Source: Spirogloea muscicola | Taxonomy: Eukaryota > Streptophyta > Zygnematophyceae > Spirogloeales > Spirogloeaceae | Assembly: GCA_009602725.1 (NCBI GenBank) | Contig: WELB01000175.1 | Coordinates: 256,442-280,932 of the forward strand | Direction of reading: 5' to 3' | Length of the DNA: 24,491 bases | Shown: piece after piece, positions 1-9,900 of the stretch | Layout of the letters: the number at the start of each line of letters is the position of its first letter | Position numbering within the stretch: position 1 is the first letter of the stretch | Translations under genes and position numbers: made by a program | The notes under the pieces: generated by a model | The model's input: the letters and a program-made list of their open reading frames with translations, nothing else | Databases searched by the model: none | Told to the model about the DNA's origin: nothing

Positions 1-68
1 AGGGGACCCACTTCCAGGACCCTAGCCTCTCTGATTTGCGGCTGCTTAGCAGGGGTTACTGAGTAATT

Positions 69-123
69 TGTAGCTGCTTTCTTTCTTTGTGTGCTTTGGT
101 TTCTTAGCGCTTCCTCTGGCTTC
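69..123 (+). repeat. 55-bp dispersed direct repeat, copy 1
   Basis: These 55 bases are identical to 6363-6417. The unit starts TGTAGCTGCTTTC and ends CCTCTGGCTTC. Flanks diverge straight away, apart from scattered short GGGCTGG/CCAGCCC similarities. It looks like the conserved part of an old dispersed repeat; no open reading frame or terminal structure identifies the element. Confidence 0.8.
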
Positions 124-594
124 CTCTGGCCCCCTTCTCGTTCTTTGTTCATTCTTTTTTGGGTTGGCTTGTCCAGCCCCTATCCTCAATGGGCGAGCCC
201 TTTCTTCTTTGAGATGAAGAAACAGCCTCCACAGTACAGCGACGGGTGTGAGCTAAAGAGTGGCTGCGAGACCAGCCCAAAAGGGGATGGACAACGTTGG
301 GAAGAGCCGGGAGGCGCAAATGCCCAGCCCTGCCAAAAGCCGAGCTCACAGAAGAATGAGCAGGGTCCAAGAGAGGAATACTCTTCCAATAGTGGGGATG
401 GTTATCGTTAGCCAGCCCAAAGCAAAAGAGAAAGGAAGAGAGAATGAAGGAGCCGGAAAAGCGCAGGTGATTCAGAGCTGGGGATTCACTGGTCTCCGTG
501 CTGGGCCGCTCTGGCCCTCCTGAGCGCCAAGTTCACGTCTGTGCCTCAACGCGCCAGCCAGGCGCACGACCACGTCGGCCCCGCATGCCCGCCA

Positions 595-595
<1 letters not shown>

Positions 596-629
<34 letters not shown>
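596..629. repeat. CCG trinucleotide microsatellite
   Basis: Uninterrupted run of about 11 GCC/CCG units in the GC-rich region before the cryptochrome gene. It has no coding context that I can support. Confidence 0.9.
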
Positions 630-778
630 TGCTTGCCTCAAAGCCGCTCCTCCTCTCGCAGGTGACCATGCTCAGCTCCCGGCCGTGCGAGCTCGTCTAG
701 AGCCCGCCAACTAATGGCCACTGGGGCTCCGCGGCCGCGCTGTGGAGCCGCCGGGAGCGCGCGAAGCGCCGCCGCTAG

Positions 779-801
779 CGCTGGCGCTGGCGCTGGCGCT
801 C
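779..801. repeat. Short GCTGGC hexanucleotide repeat
   Basis: About four tandem copies of GCGCTG/GCTGGC in the presumed 5' UTR or promoter of the cryptochrome gene. A purely sequence-level observation. Confidence 0.8.
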
Positions 802-1192
802 GATCGCCGTCTGCCCGCCCGTCTGATCCGCCGCTCGAGTTGGGGCTGTCGCGTCGTGCCGGAGCAGGGAGCTGGACTCGCTGGCGTGCGGCTCTGGTTG
901 GAGCAGCTTCCTCGTCAGGGGTGCGCGCCTCCAGCGGCCAGTGGCAGCGCGGCCGACCGGCCTCTTGTGGGGTCGTCGGGCCATCGCCGGTGAGTAGATG
1001 GTCATTAACGTCGGCCTGGACCCCAGCCAATCGTCGCCGCACCTTCAACCCATGTTCGTGCACTTGGCATTTTACAGCAGCTCAACTCTGTGCCTTTGGC
1101 GAGCTCGATCAGTTCTCGTATACGTGCTCACGACATTCTGCGAGTACTTTGGTGACTACTGCGTGACGAGCTGACTTGGGTCTCCTGCGGCG

Positions 1193-4100
1193 ATGTCCGG
1201 GTGGCCGCTCGCAGCGCCTGCTGCGATGCAACAGGCCATTAGGCCCGTACGCGCCGGCTTGCCTGTTGCAAGCAGTGGTGGCGGGGCGAGTACTGGGGCC
1301 GCGGTGGTGTGGTTCCGTAACGACCTACGCGTGCACGACAATGAGGCACTCGTACGAGCTCATAGGAGCGCGGAGCACCTTGTGCCGCTCTACTGCCTCG
1401 ACCCGCGGTTGTTTGGCCAGACGTACACCTCTGGCTTACCAAAGACTGGAGGTGAGGTTTTGTTTGTGCTATGAATAAGGTTGCATGCTTTCCTGACGAG
1501 GAGTTCTTCTTGAAAACCGCTGTCGCACTCATTATGTTGATTTCTTCCAAGCAAAGTACCACGCGCAGCACTCATCTTCTAGCTAGCTGCACTTACGCAG
1601 CAGTTCTGTATTTGTTTTGATGCAGAGCTCAGGGCACAATTCATGCTGGACAGTGTGGCCGACCTTAGAGCAAGCTTACAGGCCAGAGGCTCGGACTTGA
1701 TCATCAGATATGGAAAGCCGGAGGAAGTTGTTCCCAAAATTGCACACGAGTTGAAAGCGCACACGGTAGGGCACTGTGCTTTGTGACCCTTTAAGTCAGG
1801 CAGAGAAGGGACTCCCTACAGTCATCAAAGCATGAATAGAATCACATCGACCTTTTCCTCGAGCATTTAGTACCTCCCTTGGTGCTCTACAATGATGTTG
1901 TGTTGCACACCTCAGGTATCACAGTTGCCAAGGTTTGCACATGAGACCACCCTCAGACAGTCCAGAAGAGAGGCAGATCCTGTCCTGCGCTTACTGTTAG
2001 TTGATACTTGTTATGTGGCCCCAGGTATTTGTGCAGAGAGAGACTTGTGATGAGGAGATCAGGGTGGAGAAGGGCGTGGCTCGTGAGATGGAAAGGCTGG
2101 ATGAGGCTGCCACCATTCCGGCTGACGGGAGCAGGAAGCACAGGGTCAGGCTGGAATATGTCTGGGGGCACACAATGTACCACCTGGACGATCTTCCATT
2201 TCCCGTTAATCAGACCCCTGATGTGTACACACAGTTCAGGAAGGTGAATTCTTCTTCCTGTGCAGTGCTCCTCTCGTTATTTGCCGCACGCTTGGCACTT
2301 TGGCATGCTTCACGAGACATCTGCTTTCAGCCCTGAGGGATGACGACTGGCAAAGCCACAGTGGCTGAGTGTTGACAGAGAACTGCACCCTTGAAGTAGG
2401 AGTTAGTAGAGAGGATAAGCAGAATATGACAATATGAGCAGCACCTCAGCCTTACAGGCAGGTTGTGGTCGTCTTACTAAATCCACCAAGTTATCGCCTC
2501 ATTTACCGAAGGCGGTGGAGTCAAGAAGTGAAGTTCGGAAGTCTATGGCTCCGCCAGGGAAGCTTGCACCTATGCCTCATGGCGACATCCTGAATGCTAT
2601 TGGAGGCAAGGGTGAGCTGCCCAAGCTGGAAGAGTTGGGACTTCAGCCTCGTAAGCAAGTATGTAAGCTTCACTGCACATCCATGCGAGCTAAGCATGAT
2701 TTTTTCCTGTGGCACTTACAAACTTGCAAGAAGCTGACAAGATTTTATCAACTTTTGTCAGGACGAAAGAGGCGTCATGAATATAGTGGGTGGGGAGACA
2801 GCCGCACTTGAGCGCCTCAAGCATTACTTCTGGGATACTGTGAGGAATCCTGCTGCATGCTGATACCCAAGCAATACATGGCATGTTCCAGGCATGAATA
2901 ATATGCTGTCGGGATCTCAGCAAATAATACTTGTGATTGATGGTTCCTGTGTAGATGCTGAGCAGCCATAGGGCTGAGATGACATGCCTTGCTGAAGTTC
3001 AATGTGTAACTGGTGCTTTCAGGATTGCATCAGAGAATACAAGCATACACGCAATGGGATGCTGGGGGCTGATTACTCGACCAAGTTTTCGCCGTGGCTT
3101 GCAGCTGGCTGCCTGTCCCCTCGCTTTATATGCGAAGAGGTTTGACTTGTTTCGCCTTTGTCCAATTCTCATGTGTCGGGTGCAATTCATACTTGACGTA
3201 GAATTTCTTGTGGGCTCACTTAGACCACACCACTCCTTTCCCATCGTAGGTCCATAATTCTCACAGCTGACAGTCATGCATTGCATGGTATGATTCACAA
3301 GCAAGGTCATCTGATTGGCCTAGTTTGGAGGGAGGGGGGCGGATGTGGGGTGGGGTGGGTGGGGGATGGAATGAAGGCGATACAATCACTATCTGCTCGC
3401 TATGAGAGTGCACTCGTGTCTGGTAACATGGCTTGGCAGGTCAAGCGGTACGAATCTCAAAGAGTTGCAAATGATTCCACTTACTGGTAAAAGCACAGTC
3501 TAGGCTTTCTGAAGTGGATCTGGAACTGGTGCTTACCAGCATTCCAATGTGCTTGCTTGGTCCTGCAGCGGTTTTGCCAGCATGTAATAGTCATGCGTCA
3601 GGTGCCCTTCATTTAGTCAATACCATATGATCCGGAAGGCTTGCTAGTAAGCAGCACCTTGTCAATATGCTTTGGTGTTGCACACATTCTTGTGCTTGTC
3701 GATGCCAGGGTTCTGTTTGAGCTGATCTGGCGAGACTACTTCCGCTTTGTTGCTCTGAAGTACGGCAACTCACTCTTCCACCTAGGTATGCCTGATTGTC
3801 ATCGTTGTACTTGATTTTAGCAAAGAGGCAGGTAGCGCGTGCTTTGAAGTACGTGTCAGCAGTTACTAATGTCCTTGTTCAGTGATGATGTCTGCTTGCC
3901 TGCTATCAAACAAGGGAATGTGCCTCATTGGCACGTCCACGCATGTCTCACCTTCAACTCCAGATCGAGGATCCACGTTATCAGCTGATGCAGCAAAACT
4001 GCCTTGCAGTAATTTCTTAATATATAGTAATATCACCTATATAGCTGCCCTCTGTGACAGCTGGCCCAAGGTCAGTGAAGGGGTTAAGTTGGAGCCGTGA

Positions 4101-5570
4101 CACTACCCTCTTTGAGGCATGGAAGGAAGGTCGCACTGGGTATGGGCCTGGGCCTTCTTCTTTCCTGATCAATTGGAGTCAGGACATTGCCCCCGTCCAA
4201 AAAATTTACATTCTCTTCAGACATTCAAGGATAATGAAGTCAAAGCAGTCATAGCAGACCTATCTCTTTATGTAATAGTTTGACTGGCAAATAGAAGCTC
4301 ATGAGTAGTCATTCTTCAACTTCTCGTATCTGCACATTACTGTCATGTAACATATTTCTGCTTCTCAAGCAATCCTGTGGGATATCTTCCTGTGTTCAGA
4401 TACCCACTGGTGGATGCAAACATGCGCGAGCTTGCCGCCACAGGCTTCATGTCAAACAGAGGCCGCCAGGTCAGCTGGCCAGAAACTTGCCAGCTGCCTC
4501 TGCCTATCTGAGGGCAAGCTTGTTGTCTGCACCTTGGTGGTCTGCTTGTTTGGTTCTTTGGCTCTTTGGTACATTCTGTCAGAGCTTCACCAGCATCTGC
4601 CACAATAATGTGGCTGATGGCTGATGTCAGTGCTCAGAAGGAGACCTAGTGTGATACTTACAAGATTGGCATTGTGCAGATTGTCTGCTCATTCTTTGTG
4701 AGAGACATGGGCATGGATTGGCGGATGGGTGCCGAGTGGTTTGAAACATGCCTGTTGGACTATGATCCTTGCTCAAATTATGGCAATTGGACCTACGGAG
4801 CAGGTATGAGCCATGACTTTGCTGTATCTCCTGCAATTCTTGCATGCAGTCAAGAGGTCGGAGCACGTCTGTGATCTCGTATATCAGGCTGCCTTTGTTT
4901 GCTGCGGGCTTGTTTGATTGATTTTACTGGCTCATTGCATGACAAATCGCAACTCCCAAATTGTTACCACGTTGCAGGTGTGGGGAATGATCCAAGAGAG
5001 GACCGTTACTTCAGCATACCCAAGCAGGTACAATTGTCCTGCAACAAAAGGACAGTGTCATGGTGCAGTTTAACTGCATTAGCATGATTTGGCTGCCACA
5101 CTTGCTGCAAGATGACGTTTCTTTCGTAGCCACTGATTAGTAAGTTGCTGCAAAATGATGCAGCAACTCCACTTAAGCCACAGCTTAATAAGTTAGTGCA
5201 TCAACACACGCTGCTTGCTTGGTTGTATAGTCTTACGAACTTGATGATTGTGGGTGGGTTGTCCTGGTGGCATCAGGCGCAGAATTACGATCCCCAGGGG
5301 GAGTATGTTGCTCATTGGATACCGGAGCTCAAGGGGATTCCGCCAGCACTACGAAATAACCCACACAAGCTGTCGCCGGTGGAGCAGGAGCAACACAACA
5401 TTGGCTCGGGTGGCTATCCGCTGCCCATTGTGCCACTGAAGTTCAAGTCTACGCCAGGCTCGAGGGGCGCTCCTGGAAGCCGTGGCAGAGGAAGGGGTGG
5501 TCGCGGGGGCCACCATGGTGGTCGTGCCGACCGCAGCTATGCACGCTCTGGTGGATCCGTTCGATTTTGA
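1193..5570 (+). CDS. CRYD: Cryptochrome DASH (photolyase/cryptochrome family), 13 exons, complete
   Basis: Flavoprotein of the CRY-DASH clade, which repairs cyclobutane dimers in single-stranded DNA and may sense blue light, usually in plastid or mitochondrion. Exons: 1193-1451, 1626-1765, 2025-2243, 2512-2658, 2762-2839, 3023-3139, 3440-3486, 3709-3785, 4061-4139, 4400-4469, 4680-4803, 4978-5027, 5277-5570. Together they give 566 residues and every intron is GT-AG. The N-terminal photolyase domain begins after about 36 residues with [19 protein letters not shown]-domain blocks follow: [36 protein letters not shown] and [19 protein letters not shown], the last a DASH hallmark. [15 protein letters not shown] is also typical. 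The first 36 residues are Ala/Gly/Pro-rich with few acids and could be an organelle targeting peptide. The last ~40 residues form an Arg-Gly-rich tail ([11 protein letters not shown]). The ATG at 1193 is the first in frame after stops. Exon 13 could instead start at 5283, using the second of two close acceptors. Confidence 0.95.
3327..3369 (+). other. G-rich tract with G-quadruplex pattern in an intron
   Basis: Lies in intron 6 of the cryptochrome gene, on the transcribed sense strand. Positions 3347-3365 read as four G-runs (4, 4, 3 and 5) separated by single T residues, the classic pattern for a very stable quadruplex with one-base loops. More G-runs lie just upstream. A role in splicing or transcription is inference. 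Confidence 0.8.
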
Positions 5571-6689
5571 TTGAGGGGTGGTCGCAGTATGTCGTGAGAT
5601 TGTCATTGGCTGGCTGCAGGGACGGGCTTTGCAATATGTGACCTTACTGCAGCTGCCTTCGTGTATGAGTTGGTCTGCGTGTCTTCAGATAGGCGAGGGC
5701 AGGCTGATGCTGCAATCAAAAAGCATTCCGTGGCCACATATATGCAAAGCGAAATAGCAAGGCACTAAGGACATGGCCTCCCTGCAGAGGCGCCGATTGC
5801 TCATGGCAATAGCTCATGCAATTGCACTGACTGTCAGGATTGCTACACAGATTTCTGTAGTCGGTCATGGGGATGTAGCAGTTGCGCAAGTGGGACGATG
5901 ATGTGTGGTCTTCAGCACTTGGAGATAGATGCCCACAGGGCTCGCCCACTGGACCGCCCTCATTGTCCAGTGGGAGGAGGGAGCCACCAATGTCCGTCAT
6001 CACTGTGGGCTTCAGGACGTCAGATAAGGGCTTACGGAAGGTGCAGTGTGCGCATGAAATGAGAGGCTAGCCAAGCAAGCCAGTACACCGTGCGTAAGTC
6101 GGACAGCAGGACAGCAATGTGGGGCATGGGCAGAGAAGCACGCCTTCCCAAGGGGAGAAAGTGCGGCCACATAAACTGGTGGCTGGGGAGAGGTCAGCCC
6201 AAAATAATGCACAAGGTCTGAAGGAACGGAGTGCTGAGGACTAAGAGTGGGTCTGGGCCGTTGTCCATCCACCATCGCCCTCTGCGGGTGAAGAGTCTTC
6301 CTTTCTCGCCCATTCTGCTGGGCTGGCTATTCACAGCCCCTTTCGGAGTAGCTTCTTCTTCATGTAGCTGCTTTCTTTCTTTGTGTGCTTTGGTTTCTTA
6401 GCGCTTCCTCTGGCTTCTTTGGAGGGGCTCACTTCCTTGCTTCCTTTGGAAGCTTGGAGAATTAATGAGCACACACTCGCAGCAGTCATGGAGTGTATCT
6501 CCGTGCTTTTTGCGCTTTCCGGCCCCCCTCAGACCTTGTACATCCCTTTGGGCTGGCCTTCTTCTTCATGAGAACAAACGTGGGTGCTGATATTTGAGTA
6601 GCGGCTGGACAGGCCAGCCAGGTCCCTACAGTCGGTATTTATGACTATATTGGCGGATCCACGGGCGAAGCTGTAGGAAAAGACAGCAA
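5571..6689. other. Intergenic region between cryptochrome DASH and pTAC2
   Basis: No protein or RNA recognised. The first few hundred bases should contain the cryptochrome 3' UTR, but I see no obvious TGTAA polyadenylation signal. Two minus-strand open frames (5716-6003 and 6012-6275) have no family features and look like chance frames. The second copy of the 55-bp repeat is at 6363-6417. Around 6300-6340 and 6541-6560 there are short GGGCTGG-containing stretches whose reverse complements resemble sequences near 270-290 and 405-440, so remnants of one repeat family may be present in both orientations. Confidence 0.5.
6363..6417 (+). repeat. 55-bp dispersed direct repeat, copy 2
   Basis: Identical over 55 bases to 69-123, same orientation, 6.3 kb apart. 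The two copies bracket the cryptochrome gene. Confidence 0.8.
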
Positions 6690-6795
6690 ATGCTGTCCCC
6701 GTGGAATCGGAAGGGTTTGGGGTTTCTTAGGCTTCCCTGCGTTCGGCGACTGCAGCTTGCTGCAACCGACTCGGCGCGTGGCGAGCTCGCCGTGT

Positions 6796-6826
<31 letters not shown>

Positions 6827-6903
6827 TACCGCGCTTCGCGGCATCCGCCGCCTGGGCCGTGGTCGCCGGCGGGGCTCCGCCCCGGACATGTGAGCCGTCC
6901 CCA

Positions 6904-6957
<54 letters not shown>

Positions 6958-9900
6958 NGCGCAGGAGCCAGCGCGGGCGGTGCCGTCCGCCGCGGCGGCG
7001 GGCACAACGGCAGGGCGCGGCAGGCGGCGCCGCCGCAGCCCGACGCGCCGGAGGTGGAGCGTGGCAAGTACAGCTTCGACGTGGAGGCGGTGATCAACCA
7101 GCTGTCGTCGCTGGCGCCGCGCGGCTCCATCTCGCGCTGCATGGAGTCGTACCGCCACCGCCTCACGCTCCAGGTGGGAGATTTCGGCGGCCCCGCCGCG
7201 GTTGGACAGCTTGAGGGTTTTCGGCCTGGGGTTTAAGCCTCAGATGTCGCATCCACGTGGTGTAGCCACGTCTCAGCAGCCGCCACTGCTGGCGCGCGCG
7301 ACGAGCCGTGGCGATGCCGCTAGTGGTCGCCTTGAGCTGCAGGCTGCTTCACTAAGTCGTCCCCGCCGCCCTGACTTGCAGGACTTCTCTTTGATATTCC
7401 GGGAATTTGCGCAGCGCGGCGACTCGCAGCGCGCTCTTCGCCTTTTTAAGTACATGCAGGTGGGACGCTTTCCGCTGCAGACGAGCCACCTCCCAAGTGA
7501 ACCCGCCTAAGTCCGACGGTACTCTTGCCTTGTATTTTGTTAACGGCTTTGAGCTTCAGGGTATTTGGTGCTCGCTGCTGCTGCTGGGCACTCTAAGGAG
7601 CTGCAGTGAAGCTCACTTTGCCCACCGATTCGGTTGTGGGGGAGGAGCTGTTCAGCGGCAGCAGTGGTGCAAGCCGAACGAGCACGTGTACACGATCATG
7701 ATTGGCATCATGGGCCGAGATGGACTTGTGGAGAAGGCGTCGGAGCTGTTCGAGGACATGCCGCGCTCTGGCGTCCCGTGGAATGTTTACTCCTTCACCG
7801 CGCTCATCAACGCCTACGGACGCAACGGCCTGGTCAGCAGCAGCCCTCTCTACCCCTCGCGCTTACCTATGTGTGTCTGCCTTCCTCTGCATGCTCTACG
7901 AGCTCTCGCACCTGCTTCCAAACAGGGGCGCCTCACAAAGTCCTTTCGTCTGTGCAGTATGACTGGTCGCTGGATCTGCTGGCGCGGATGAAGCACGAGC
8001 AAGTGGCGCCAAACCTGATCACATATAACACAGTGCTCAACGCTTGCGCCAAGGGTGGCCTCGACTGGGAGGGCCTGCTTGACCTCTTCGCCCAGATGCG
8101 TTACGAGGGCATCCAGGTAGCCACTTGGTCGTGTTTGCCAGCACGTGCAGGTCTTTGCTGCATGTAAGGTCAGGACTAGGGTTAGTTTGCAGCATGCATT
8201 CCAAGGTTCTGCTTACAAGTTGCACTTTGTAGGATCCTTGGTGGTGGTAGAGGATGGTGGTGAGTATGTGGAAAGCGTCGAATCGCCAGTGCGGCTGCAC
8301 TGAAGTGCCGTGATTGTCCCCTGCGTGCCTTGCAGTCAGACATCATCACATACAACACGCTGCTTGGGGCGTGCGCAGCTCGGGGCCTGGTGGACGGGGC
8401 TGGCATGGTATTCCGCACAATGCTTGAGGCGGGCGTGTCACCCGACCTGGTCACATATACGACGCTCGTGGAGCCGTATGCTGATGCCCGCCGCCTCGGC
8501 GGCGTTGCAGAGCTGCTCTATGAGATGGTCGCTCGTGAGTCAGCCCACCTTGTTGAATTGCTACTGGCAAGCCAGGACCTGTGCTAAGTGCCCGCTAGAG
8601 AGGGCAGCAAGCACAGGATGTCTGTTTAAGACCATGATGGGCGATCGTGCAGTTGGCACCCTCCCGGATGTTGCCGCATACAACATCCTGATCGACGCCT
8701 ACGGCAAGCAGGGCCTGTATTTCGAGGCTGGCAAGGTAGGGTGGACTGTCAGTGATCGCGTTTATGATCTTACTGAACATTGCATTAGCCCCAGCCTCCA
8801 ATGTGGTGAAGCAATTGGGCAGCCACGACCGAGTGCCATGGCGAGTTTTGATGGCTTGTCCCTGCCTGCTTGCGTGCTTGCAGACCTTTGCAGCGATGCA
8901 GGATGCGGGCGTGACGCCAAATGTTGTCACATACAGCACGCTCCTGGATGCCTACGGGAAGCACGGGCAATACGACAAAGTGCACGGCCTGTTTCGGGAT
9001 ATGAAGGCCAGCGGAATCACGCCCAACCTGGTCACTTACAACACGCTGATTGGCGTGTTCGGGCACGGCGGGTTCTGCCACGAGGCAGTGGGCCTGTTTG
9101 ACGACATGGTGGCTGCCGGCGTTGTGCCCGACGCTCTCACATATGCAAGCCTCTTCTATGCCTGCGGCCGCGGTGGCCTGCATGAGGATGCCATGCGCAT
9201 CTACAGGTCAGCGCTCTCGCCCCAGCTCAAGGATGTCTAAGATACCGCAGATACCACCAATGGCAAGACCTGTTAATTTAGACTAAAAGAAATTGGATCT
9301 TATCCCTGACACCTAGCTCTTGCACATTATGACTCTACTAGCAAGTCCAGCTCTTTGAGTGTTTGACTCTACTAGCAAGTCCAGCTCATTGGAATGGTCG
9401 GACCCAGAGTGTGCTAGCTCTCGGAGCTGCTGGAAGGTGCCCTGCTGCAGCTAGCGGCTTTGAATCTCTGGTGGATTTCAAGGAAGTCAAATGGCTAGCT
9501 GCTAGGGGCTTGGATCCAAATCCTCAAATCTTGATGTGGTGAAGTTGAAGCAAGAACCCTAAGCTTTGCAACTTAGCATGCAGATCCCTGAGCCAGAGTG
9601 AGGTTGTGCCGACATCAGAGATGTTCATTGGCATCATCCAGGCCTATGGTGCGGCTGCAATGTATGAGGAGGCCATGGGAGCATTCCAGGGCATGCAGGA
9701 GGCGGGTTGCACCCCTGATCAAGTACAACCTCCTACTTAGCAAAGCGCTTGAGCAGTGGGACACCTCTGTGGCCAGCTCTGCATGTCACACCTTATTGGC
9801 TTGAGCATCAGTGCATGAGTCTTGATAAGCCCACCAGAATTTGCTGGTTATGCGTAATTCCATCGATGAGATGATTTGCAACAATTATGGAGAATGGCTT

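Larger units (their letters stand above)
1..1192. other. Non-coding region upstream of cryptochrome DASH
   Basis: I recognise no protein in this stretch. It holds one copy of a 55-bp dispersed repeat (69-123), a CCG-type trinucleotide run (596-629) and a GCTGGC-type hexanucleotide run (about 779-801). GC content rises towards the cryptochrome start, as expected for a promoter/5' UTR. A good splice donor (GTGAGT) begins at 990, and a possible acceptor (TTTACAG) ends at 1077. This suggests a 5' UTR intron of the downstream gene, because joining the two sides leads to a TGA before the ATG at 1193 and so does not extend the protein. That exon model is inference only. Confidence 0.5.

Noticed and set aside
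742-989. Coding first exon at 742 for the cryptochrome gene
   Set aside because: Joining the donor at 990 to the acceptors near 1077 or 1080 gives a TGA before 1193, so at most it is 5' UTR.
5716-6275. Two minus-strand open frames downstream of cryptochrome DASH
   Set aside because: No family motif, no splice context and composition unlike the nearby exons.
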